Of a DNA stretch of 28,356 nucleotides, positions 11,701-21,012 are shown one piece after another. The stretch's first letter is position 1. Each line of letters opens with the position of its first letter. The notes under the pieces are model-generated. The model was not told where the DNA came from, did not search any database, and saw only the letters and a list, made by a program, of their open reading frames with translations. Location of the stretch: assembly GCA_946803715.1 (NCBI GenBank), contig CAMPET010000431.1, forward strand, positions 7,403 through 35,758, in the 5' to 3' direction. Source of the stretch: Beroe ovata (lineage: Eukaryota; Ctenophora; Nuda; Beroida; Beroidae). A program made the translations under genes and the position numbers.

Positions 11701-14700
11701 GCGCCAGATGGTATTAACACGTTTGACAATTCCATTGCAACCTACTGTCATGTTCCCTGGTGTAGCAGAGTTTTTACTCCGTAGCAACATTCTGTCGCTT
11801 TGCCAGCTTTACTACGAGTAAAACACGTACGTGTTAAGACCCGTGATATTGTACGGTAGTCTGTTGCTTACCCGCACATACAACCTTGTTGAGGTTCCAC
11901 TCTCACATAGTACGTGTTTTTGTCAGGTTTATGTTAGCACCTTTAACACTATACTATGATGAAGTTTGTCTGTGACATTAGACATATTTGATGATGTTCA
12001 ATTGCGGGTGTCACTTTTATGAGTGTGATTTGGTCGCTTTAATCGGGTGTCATTGTTCAATTGTATACATATGTCTTCGCACTTGATGATTGAACGCACA
12101 CTGTTATTAAGATGGACACTGTTTTACTAGAGAACACGAACTGTTTACATGAGCACAGTGTCTGTTTTACCCACTTCTTTTGCGATGTGCGTCCTTTGTT
12201 TCCCGCTATGGAATCTTGAATTTGATGAGCGGAACTTTTACCCCTTCTTGTCGAATTGGATTGGGTATTGAGCGCTCCGCCGAAACCCGCTGTTTTCTCC
12301 ATTCCTCTTCTTTGTTGACACTGAATTCACTTTGCGTGTTATCACTGCGATACATGCTCTGACAACACCTATCACGGCAGTCCCTCTCTCATGTTATTCT
12401 CCTGGTGTTTGTGTGGGTACTGTGACAATTCAGTGTCCCGATCTCGCATTATCAAGGTATTGGGGGAGAATGGTGCTACGTACTTATACAATATACTAGA
12501 TTACTAGAAAACCCGTGAAATTGACGTGATACACTACCCATTGAGCCATATCCGATTCACCAACACAACGACAACGTTATCGATTGAGAATGGTGCTAAG
12601 TACTTGTAATAGGTAGTAGCGATATATATCCGTGACTATAGTATCTTATGTAGGGTCACCTATGTACTTGTGGTAATGAAAAGAGCAGAATCTCGTTAAC
12701 AATGAGGAAATCATCCCGGAGGTTTCGAATGATACCGTAGTTTATTCCCCGTCCACATTTCAACCCCCATCTGACTCCCCGTCTAGGGTCTGACGACAGC
12801 TAAACGTGGACAGAAAGTGAAGCGAGTTCCGGGGGAGAGTGGCAGATTACACCAGACACCCACTGGATGGGAGTGGTCAGATGATGACTACGATGACGAG
12901 AAACCACGACCAAGTGAGTGTCATAGTGAGTGTCATACTGTCATAGTGAGTGTCATAGTGAGTTTCATTATAGTGAGTGACATAGTGAGCTTTTTGATTT
13001 TTGGTCCATCTTCATATTGAACAGACTTCATGTGCTGTATAGATAGCAGGAGGGTAAAGGGTTATTGAGATTTTATTCGTATCAAGCTGCTACTCGGACA
13101 ACCAAAATTTCAAGTCAATCCGATGATCGATTCCCGAGTTAATGGCCATCATAACGGGGGGGATGCAACGTGCATTAATGTCAGTATTTGGAAATATCCC
13201 AAAACTGACATTGACATTAATGCNCCCCGTCTAGGGTCTGACGACAGCTAAACGTGGGCAGAAAGTGAAGCGAGTTCCGGGGGAGAGTGGCAGATTACAC
13301 CAGACTCCCACCGGATGGGAGTGGTCAGATGATGACTACGATGACGAGAAACCACGACCAAGTGAGTGTCTTAGTGAGAGTCATACTGTCATAGTTAGTG
13401 TCATAGTGAGTTTCATTGTAGTGAGTGACATAGTGAGCTTTTTGATTTTTGGTCCATTTCCACATTGAACAGATTCATGTAATGTATAGATAGCTGGAGG
13501 GTTATTGAGGTTTTTTTCGTACCAAGCTGCTACAATTGCTGCAAATGTTGCCGTCTACTGGCGCGATGTTGTTGCAGCCACAAAGCTGGGATCATATTCT
13601 TACAATGCAACATATGCGAGAAGTACCTCTCTCTTTCTGTATCATGTTTTGGTTCATTACCTTCTCCTGATACCACGCGTCTCAGGATGAGTGTTACTAG
13701 ACTATCGAATATCATGATTCTATACGATCATGTGCTAGCATACGATACCAAGACATGATGTATACCATGCAATGTATAGTACCAAACAGTGTATACTGTA
13801 GTGTATGTAGCCCCATACAGTGTATAGTGCGATACAATGTATACTACCTTCCATACAGTAGGTATGGTGCGATATGAAGTTTGTTACCCATCAGTTTTTA
13901 CTGCAGTGTGTATTGTGTAATTTGTATGTTGTACAATCTACATTGTGTGGTGTACGCCAAGATTAGAATCATGAGATTCTAACTTGCTTTCTCACACGGT
14001 TCCCCCTCGTTTCTTAGGTTTGAGAGTCACCGTTCCACCTAGAACGTTCAAAATACACATTACACACGTACATATAACATGTATTTTTTGATGTGCACTG
14101 TCTGTTTTAATTAATTGATTGCTACTGCTAAACTTTTAAATCACAATCAAACACACGCACACACGCACACACACACACGCACNNNNNNNNNNNNNNNNNN
14201 NNNNNNNNNNNNNNNNNNNNNNNNNNNNNNNNNNNNNNNNNNNNNNNNNNNNNNNNNNNNNNNNNNNNNNNNNNNNNNNNNNNNNNNNNNNNNNNNNNNN
14301 NNNNNNNNNNNNNNNNNNNNNNNNNNNNNNNNNNNNNNNNNNNNNNNNNNNNNNNNNNNNNNNNNNNNNNNNNNNNNNNNNNNNNNNNNNNNNNNNNNNN
14401 NNNNNNNNNNNNNNNNNNNNNNNNNNNNNNNNNNNNNNNNNNNNNNNNNNNNNNNNNNNNNNNNNNNNNNNNNNNNNNNNNNNNNNNNNNNNNNNNNNNN
14501 NNNNNNNNNNNNNNNNNNNNNNNNNNNNNNNNNNNNNNNNNNNNNNNNNNNNNNNNNNNNNNNNNNNNNNNNNNNNNNNNNNNNNNNNNNNNNNNNNNNN
14601 NNNNNNNNNNNNNNNNNNNNNNNNNNNNNNNNNNNNNNNNNNNNNNNNNNNNNNNNNNNNNNNNNNNNNNNNNNNNNNNNNNNNNNNNNNNNNNNNNNNN

Positions 14701-17700
14701 NNNNNNNNNNNNNNNNNNNNNNNNNNNNNNNNNNNNNNNNNNNNNNNNNNNNNNNNNNNNNNNNNNNNNNNNNNNNNNNNNNNNNNNNNNNNNNNNNNNN
14801 NNNNNNNNNNNNNNNNNNNNNNNNNNNNNNNNNNNNNNNNNNNNNNNNNNNNNNNNNNNNNNNNNNNNNNNNNNNNNNNNNNNNNNNNNNNNNNNNNNNN
14901 NNNNNNNNNNNNNNNNNNNNNNNNNNNNNNNNNNNNNNNNNNNNNNNNNNNNNNNNNNNNNNNNNNNNNNNNNNNNNNNNNNNNNNNNNNNNNNNNNNNN
15001 NNNNNNNNNNNNNNNNNNNNNNNNNNNNNNNNNNNNNNNNNNNNNNACACACGCACACACACACACACACGCACACGCACACACACACACATGCGTGAGT
15101 TCGCATAATAATGCATAATGTAGTTTCGTAATTTCGTTGTACAAATCGCGCAGAGATAGCTCTGACTCAGCTAGTTTTGAACTATGAAATTGCGGAGTAG
15201 GTAAATTAAGACAGCTTATTTTGATGTCGTTGGTGTGTAACGTTATTATAAAGAGGGGAGAGGAAACTTGTTATCGGCGAGAGAAAATTGTGAATAATAT
15301 GTAGTAATAGCACAATCTTTAATATAGAAGTGATTTCAGTGATTAGATCATAGCGTGAGTGTCATGGGTGTCACAAACTCCTATAAGGACAAGTTGACAC
15401 TTTTCTAGCATTTGGACGCTATCTTGCAACACATGATACTGTGCGTTCATGTTGCAGAACATAACATACTGTGTTGTGTATCATCTATGGCAATTGTCTA
15501 TTGTCCACTTTCATAAAATCATATCCAATGTCAAATGTCCGTGGACATTGAGCATGTATTTATAACAATATGACATGTCCACTGTAGTAATGTTTCTTTC
15601 ATGCCCACGTCATTTCTTGAGAATATTTTCATCTATCCCTGTCCATAACAGTGTGACATGTAATTTGTTGTCTCTCATGACAGTTATGTATGACATGTAA
15701 TTTGTTGTCTCTCATGACAGTTATGTATGACATGTAATTTGTTGTCTCTCATGACAGTTATGTATGACATGTAATTTGTTGTCTCTCATGACAGTTATGT
15801 AATTTGTTGACTGATATTAGCGAAATCCAGCGTAGCATTGTCTGATAATATCGGCTAAATTTAGGAGAAAAGATGCGAATAAAGATAAGGTTGATCGGGA
15901 CTCAAAATGTACACAAAATGGACTTCAAATTCGTTATTTTGGGATTTCTAGCGTCATTTTAAGACAGTCACTGAGCAATGGAAACATATATTATATTCAT
16001 TCTAGACACACATACAATGACGCATAATTTGGGTAAAATTCATACGTTTGGGGGCAAAACTGTACTCCTAATTCGTCAACACATGTCAACACGTCTCGTA
16101 TGAGGGGTTGTGTAGGTACGTACTGATACAGCTATACACCAATTGTATCGGTATACTCAACTTTGTCCAATTATTGATGATCACTGATTTGTATTTCCAC
16201 AGAAAATGCTTATACTACGAAGAAAAGGAATATTTTCGCCTCAGATAGGAATATTTCAGCACAATGAGATTCATATCTCACAATTCCTTATTCTAGAAAA
16301 GTTCGAGTCGAATCATTTCTACGAATTCGTCGATATATTCGTCAGACAGAATTTCTTAACATGCTGAATGAGACAGTTTACATAAACGGAGCGCGCAGTG
16401 CAACGCCGCTATTAACAAGATTAATTTTCGTCTATCACGCGCATACTCATTGCGCGCAGGAGCGATTTCACGAGAGATTTACGTTTCCCTAGCGCCATGT
16501 TCTGACAGAATTTGTGTATCGCATTTCCCCATCCCAATGTACCTCTTGTCATCGTTACGGTGTCCGATTTCCTGGAAAATACTAACTTCAGGCGTGGTTT
16601 TACGTCGAATTTCACGCAATTCATATGACGTAATCAAGTTTTCATGATGATGGAACGTTCGCAACTTTCTGTACTTCGTATACCGTACGGTATAATAGCG
16701 CTCGGTATAATACAGTGTGTCGACTGTTGGGAGAGTAACGCAAGACATTTGATCTAATTTCAGCCATGGAGGCATGGCTGCCATCCGGCCTGGTTGATTA
16801 ATACGACCATTGGCCATTAACCTAAGACCTAAGACCTAGATCTGATATCGTTGTGTATGGTGAAATTTCAATCTAAAGACAGTTCCTGCTGAGTCATTTT
16901 ATATTTGCCTCATTTTACAACCGCCTCACTTTTCAGTGGATACAGTTCAAGGCACAGGTGAACAAGCGAACAAATCCCCTATCGTTTCAACCGCTGATCC
17001 AGTGAATCAGCAACTACTTATTTCATGTGAGTCTAAGGAGGATGATATGATATTTTACAACTTTTATCCGAATAATGCTGCCGAAAATTACACTATCACC
17101 CGTCATGGACAGGAATTATCGTTGTGTATGGTAATCAATAATTGATCATTGATGATGATTATCCATACATTATGATTATCCATACGTATAGTCTACAATA
17201 AACAAGGTTTTAGAGAAGATACGATCTCTTTCCGGTCGATAGCGCACTCCAACATTAGTNTTTCTTAACATGCTGAATGAGACAGTTTACATAGACGGAT
17301 CGCGCGGTGCAACGCCGCTAATAACGACATTAATTTTCGTCCATCACGCGCATACTCTTTGCGCGCAGAAGCGATTTCACGAGACATTTACGTTTCCCTA
17401 GCGCCATGTTCTGACAGAATTTGTGTATCGCATTTCTCCATTCCAATGTACCTCTTGTCATCGTTACGGTATCCGATTTCCTGGAAATTACTAACATCAG
17501 GCGTGGTTTTACGTCGAATTTCACGCAATTCATATGACGTTATCTTGTTTTCATGATTATGGAACGTTCGCGACTTTCTGTACTTCGTATACAGAGCGCT
17601 CGATATAATACAGTGTGTCGACTGTTGAGAGGGTAACGCGAGACATTTGATCTAATTTCAACCATGGAGGTTAAATAGATATGGTATCGTTGTGTATGGT

Positions 17701-18928
17701 GAAACTTCAATCTAAAGACAGTTCCTGCTGAGTCATTTTATAAATGGCCTCATTTTTCAGTGGATACAGTTCAAGGCACAGGTGAACAAGCGAACAAATC
17801 CCCTATCGTTTCAACTGCTGATCCAGTGAATCAGCAACTACTTATTTCATGTGAGTCTAAGGAGGATGATATGATATTTATAGATGTGGAATTGTGTATC
17901 GGCTATATTGCCGTGAAGCCTCAGTTCTGACCAAAAATCGAACTTTTCAGCCCAACAGTACCAATCCACGTTACAAGAGACGTGGCGGAATTTAGCACAA
18001 CTCGAGCAAAAACCTGGTGTTTCTCATCTTACTGAAAAAGTGAAGGAAATCCTTGACAAATTATCATGCGAAATCAAGGTAAACATATAGTACCATAATT
18101 CATTTCACTGAAGTCATGCTGATCCAGTTCAACGGTTTCCACTTCACGGCAGGCTGGATTACCTGCGGAGGCACCTGCGTGGCAGGTTGGGTCACGCAAC
18201 GTTGGAAAAGGTTTTCATGAAATATTTCCTTGTGTTCGACAAAAACTCGCTCCCTCAGATGACACCAGAGGTAGTTCAGAGGTTGCTGGATATCAATAAG
18301 CAGGTAAACGCCCTCCTAGAAGATACCGACAACAGGTTACCCGCCGAACTGAAGATGAATATCAGAATGAGGAACAGCGAGAAACGGCTGAACGATATCT
18401 GTTTCGTTTTCACGGTATGTACGACAGGGAAAAACTTGATAAATCTATCTAGAGTTGAGAGCGACCTCAGAGTCATTTGATAGCAATATCATGCCCAAAA
18501 ATCATGCCCCAAAACAACTGCTGAAAACATTGACAAAGTCCCCTATCTTAAACAATCATGAATTCCTCTCTTCAGATCGGTTCAGATACACCGGTACAAC
18601 TGGCTGCTGAACTGGTGACTGTAGGGCACATCAATCCGAAAACAGCATCCGCTACCTCAGAGTCCATACAATACCTTATCGACCATTACCCTGTGTGCAA
18701 AGTAACCACCTTCAAGCTTTCCAATATAGGTTGGTTTATAGCAGTTTTCCATATTACTATGTTCATTGTTCATTGTCACATTGCTAGGATGTAAGGGGAT
18801 TCGTCCCCAAAATTAATGACTGAAGACTCGGCAAATTTCACTGTACCCCTCCTTCTTCCTCAGGGCTGGCTGATAATGAATACGATGAGCTCAATTTGGT
18901 GGGTTACGCTCAACTTTCCGCCACATAA
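8800..18928 (+). CDS. OXSR1/STK39: SPAK/OSR1-type (Ste20, GCK-VI) serine/threonine kinase, complete, 12 exons
   Basis: WNK-activated cytosolic kinase that phosphorylates cation-chloride cotransporters to control cell volume and ion balance. Exons: 8800-8988, 9129-9263, 9352-9468, 9548-9767, 9955-10093, 10236-10347, 12787-12913 (or 13235-13361), 16937-17026 (or 17761-17850), 17951-18078, 18259-18414, 18576-18729, 18864-18928. With one copy of exons 7 and 8 the product is 543 residues, close to human OXSR1 (527). Visible: Gly-rich loop GTGGTACV (22-29), VAIK Lys44, HRD Asp145, DFG Asp163, T-loop [12 protein letters not shown] with Thr183 matching the WNK target, S-motif [10 protein letters not shown] with Ser322, acidic [11 protein letters not shown], a helical linker (377-445), and the CCT domain (about 450-543, [12 protein letters not shown] to [10 protein letters not shown]) that binds RFxV/I peptides. 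ATG 8800 is chosen because a strong acceptor ends at 8797; an in-frame ATG at 8761 lies before that acceptor. The only weak donor is GTTGGT after exon 11. Confidence 0.93.
10348..12786 (+). other. Intron 6 of the kinase gene (2.4 kb)
   Basis: This intron is over ten times longer than the other introns of the first half of the gene. It contains a 14-bp minisatellite near its start and an imperfect direct repeat (gagaatggtgctacgtactt at about 12467 and gagaatggtgctaagtactt at about 12586). The short ORFs inside it have no similarity I recognise and no matching splice phases. Confidence 0.6.
10579..10643 (+). repeat. 14-bp minisatellite, four full units plus a partial
   Basis: The unit accatgtcaacgtt starts at 10579, 10593, 10607 and 10621 (the last with one change), with a partial at 10635. 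It lies about 230 bp into intron 6 of the kinase gene. Confidence 0.9.
12777..13093 (+). repeat. Duplicated block containing kinase exon 7, copy A
   Basis: Positions 12777-13093 hold the acceptor, the 127-nt exon 7 (12787-12913, S-motif) and about 180 nt of following intron. Copy B follows at 13225-13534. After 13093 the two diverge. The rest of copy A up to the N at 13224 ends in a hairpin (gcattaatgtcagt at about 13172 and its complement before 13223). Confidence 0.9.
13225..13534 (+). repeat. Duplicated block containing kinase exon 7, copy B, beginning directly after an N
   Basis: Exon copy B is 13235-13361. It differs from copy A by three bases, all third-position and silent (GGA/GGG, ACA/ACT, ACT/ACC), while the following intron carries several more changes and small indels. 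The exon enters in phase 0 and leaves in phase 1, so both copies cannot be spliced together without a frameshift. Either the copies are alternatives or one is an unmerged allele. Confidence 0.9.
14148..15091. repeat. CA/TG microsatellite interrupted by an 864-N assembly gap
   Basis: Alternating CA with occasional CG runs up to 14182 and resumes at 15047-15091. Positions 14183-15046 are all N. The array was probably too repetitive to assemble. Long open frames across the gap are artefacts of N translation. Confidence 0.95.
15654..15801 (+). repeat. 37-bp minisatellite, four units that appear identical
   Basis: Units beginning tgacatgtaatttg start at 15654, 15691, 15728 and 15765 and look identical to each other by eye, implying recent expansion. 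It lies in intron 7 of the kinase gene. An atttgttga echo follows. Confidence 0.95.
16354..17066 (+). repeat. Duplicated block containing kinase exon 8, copy A
   Basis: The block holds about 580 nt of intron, exon 8 (16937-17026) and about 40 nt of the next intron. Compared with copy B it carries an extra palindrome (tataccgtacggtata near 16679) and an extra segment of about 50 nt near 16782-16840. After about 17066 it diverges from copy B and does not lead on to exon 9 directly. Confidence 0.9.
17261..17880 (+). repeat. Duplicated block containing kinase exon 8, copy B, beginning directly after an N
   Basis: Exon copy B is 17761-17850 and is followed 100 nt later by exon 9, so this copy has the normal downstream context. 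It differs from copy A in the exon by one silent change (ACC/ACT), while the upstream intron has many changes. The exon is 90 nt with phase 1 at both ends, so inclusion of both copies would keep frame and add 30 residues. Confidence 0.9.
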
Positions 18929-20080
18929 GATTTGTCATATGCAGTCTTTGTCTCCAGGCGTTGTCGTGTGGTGTTGTCATAGTGAAATTATAATGTTGTC
19001 ATAGCAACTCTAAGTCCTGATGTTTGCCATGTGAAATTGGTTGATTTGATCTGCCTCTCAATTGGAATCGTCACGATACAATCATTATCAACTTTGGAGG
19101 AAAAGAAGTTTAAAACTTACCCAAAGATAGGTACCTAACCAGGTGGGAAATGGGGAAACTCTTTCTCATGGAGCCTAAAATAGTAAAATGTGGATGATTA
19201 TCGACTCCATCCATGATTTTGAAGGACTAGCGCATCACGGTCAATTATACATATAGCCCTAATTCCTTTGTTTATAATACTGTTGATTGGAGTTAAATGA
19301 TGGGTCTAGGGGTTTTCTTCAATCTAATTCATAGGGTAGCATAATATCGAGATATTTGTTGGATCCTTAACGATAGCTAACATGTTTTGAGACTTGAATT
19401 ATCTAAAATCCATCTCGGTTTTTCACTTTCGTTTTTCAAGATGGTTCCATAATACTCTGGGATTGAAAATCCACTACCACAACTTGATATTATGATTATT
19501 TTTCCGAAATATTGTGCGATTAAAACAGTGATATTAATTCGAATAACATGAATAAACATGAATAGAACACCAAGTATGATCGATCTTATGTGTAACAATT
19601 CAATATAACTCTTGATTGTAAATAACAATAATTAAATTATATTTGCTGTGTCTTTACAACAAATGATTACGTTCCACAAAATTCTTCCCTACGAAATTGT
19701 GCTCGGGCCAAAAAGAACTTAAATTATTGAAAGTTCGTATAATAGTATCCGTGTTAGAGTGCAATTAAGTTATCTGTTATTTAAATAACTTAGAAACGTT
19801 TTGGTTTCTTCACAATAGCACACTGATGGTGATGAAGTCTTTGAAATTGAAGGTGTCCATGAAAATATGAATATAGGACCCATGTCATAATGCAAGAAAG
19901 AAAACATTTATTCTTGAAAAACTGTATCCAAATTATTGAACTGTCCACGATTCGCACAAAATATCTTGACATGACTTCCTAATTCTCCTTTGAAATGACT
20001 CCTCAAAATACATCGGTCATCACCATTCGTCCCTTATTCTGCATTATGAATGTTTTATACCGTTATGCCATGATAAGTGC

Positions 20081-20086
20081 AATAAA
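20081..20086 (+). terminator. Candidate poly(A) signal of the kinase gene
   Basis: AATAAA followed within 30 nt by a GT-rich stretch (tgtggaaattgtgtaattttt) sits about 1.15 kb beyond the kinase stop at 18928. It is a reasonable but unproven end for the transcript. Confidence 0.4.
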
Positions 20087-20633
20087 CCTGTGGAAATTGT
20101 GTAATTTTTGAGCTTTCATTCCTCATATTTTGTCTCAGTATAACTTGGTTCTATATTAACTTCTCCTGATGATATGAGCAATTTGAATAAGTATTCTTGA
20201 AACTCACATTCTGACATGTTCTTCACCCCTCCAGACTCTAACATTGCAGTCTATTCTTAGCTGATCTCTAGTGATATCGACGGAGTGGAAGATGTCACAA
20301 GAATGTCAAATCTGATGTGTCAAGCTGTGATCAGCTACTCTGAGAGTGAGAGACTGAGAGGAGGGGAATTGTGAGATCAGCACCAAATCATTGTCTGTGT
20401 CAAGTGAGTTGAAATTTCAACAATCAACATTAAAGTTTAAACATTAACATTAAACGTTAACATTTTATTCACCTCTCTAATAGTCTAGTTGTGTATCGAG
20501 TTTGAGTTGAAAACTGCTCAATTTCCCAGTCAACCGCGCAGCAGATGCTATAGATGCATCCCATTGGGGCAGGGAGATGTTGCATAAAAATAAAATGTCA
20601 AATTGAGATTTCATATTCATTCAAAATAAATAG

Positions 20634-20704
20634 AAATTGATTCATGGCTTCAATTAACAATGATGAATGATTCATCATTGTTAATTTAAGCCATGAATCA
20701 ATTT
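20634..20704. repeat. Near-perfect palindrome, 35-bp arms with a 1-nt centre
   Basis: The left arm 20634-20668 (ATTGATTCATGGCTT core) is the reverse complement of 20670-20704, with one mismatch. The structure could extrude as a cruciform or form a long RNA hairpin. A minus-strand AATAAA (20704-20709) lies at its edge, which puts the palindrome in or next to the 3' UTR of the sushi gene. Confidence 0.9.
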
Positions 20705-20774
20705 TTATTTTTAATTGTTATACTTATAGTATGCCACCTACTAACAGATTGGAATAAATCCTACGACACGTATT

Positions 20775-20804
20775 CTGTCGAAATTTCCCCCAAAATTTCG
20801 ACAG
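20775..20804. repeat. Hairpin with 12-bp perfect stem
   Basis: ctgtcgaaattt at 20775-20786 pairs with aaatttcgacag at 20793-20804 around a six-base loop. It lies beyond the 3' end of the sushi gene on the minus strand. Its function is unknown. Confidence 0.75.
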
Positions 20805-21012
20805 ATTTGTTAATAATTGTATCTGACGAGTGCGCTCGGACGATTCGACTGTAAGAGTTGTACTTGTCCTTGATACTGATACTGATTTAAGTATCACTGA
20901 TACTGATAGTGATACTGATTTAAGTGATATTTCTAATTCTAAAAAAAATTATTCTAATTCTAAAAAAAATTAGTATGTAAAAAAACGTATGATATGTAGA
21001 TTGTAGATACTA

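Larger units (their letters stand above)
13362..16936 (+). other. Intron 7 of the kinase gene, with gap and simple repeats
   Basis: It contains a degenerate run of gtatag/gtatac-rich short repeats at about 13750-13870, a CA microsatellite broken by 864 Ns, a 37-bp minisatellite, and from 16354 the first copy of the exon-8 block. No nested gene was found in the sequenced parts. Confidence 0.6.
18929..21012. other. Convergent intergenic region (kinase 3' end and sushi-gene 3' end)
   Basis: The AT-rich spacer must contain the kinase 3' UTR on the plus strand and the sushi-gene 3' UTR on the minus strand. The open frames here (for example a hydrophobic minus-strand frame at 19377-19628) have no splice support and no family I recognise. 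Notable are an AATAAA at 20081, a large palindrome at 20634-20704, a hairpin at 20775-20804, and short tandem runs of tactgata at about 20875-20930 and of ctaattctaaaaaaaatt at about 20935-20970. Confidence 0.55.

Noticed and set aside
14115-15144. Long open frames of more than 300 codons on both strands across the N gap
   Set aside because: They are translated Ns flanked by CA/TG dinucleotides and carry no information.
16421-17533. A 67-residue minus-strand frame present in both copies of the exon-8 block (16421-16624 and 17330-17533)
   Set aside because: The copies differ at about seven residues, while the true exon beside them has only one silent change, so this frame is not under protein constraint.
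18120-18200. CG-richer stretch with repeated cctgcg/ggcaggt considered as a tRNA or small RNA
   Set aside because: It does not fold into a tRNA cloverleaf by eye, lacks a T-loop GGTTCGA-type box, and lies inside a kinase intron.
19377-19628. Hydrophobic 83-residue minus-strand frame
   Set aside because: AT-rich DNA readily gives Ile/Leu-rich frames; there is no recognisable family and no splice context.
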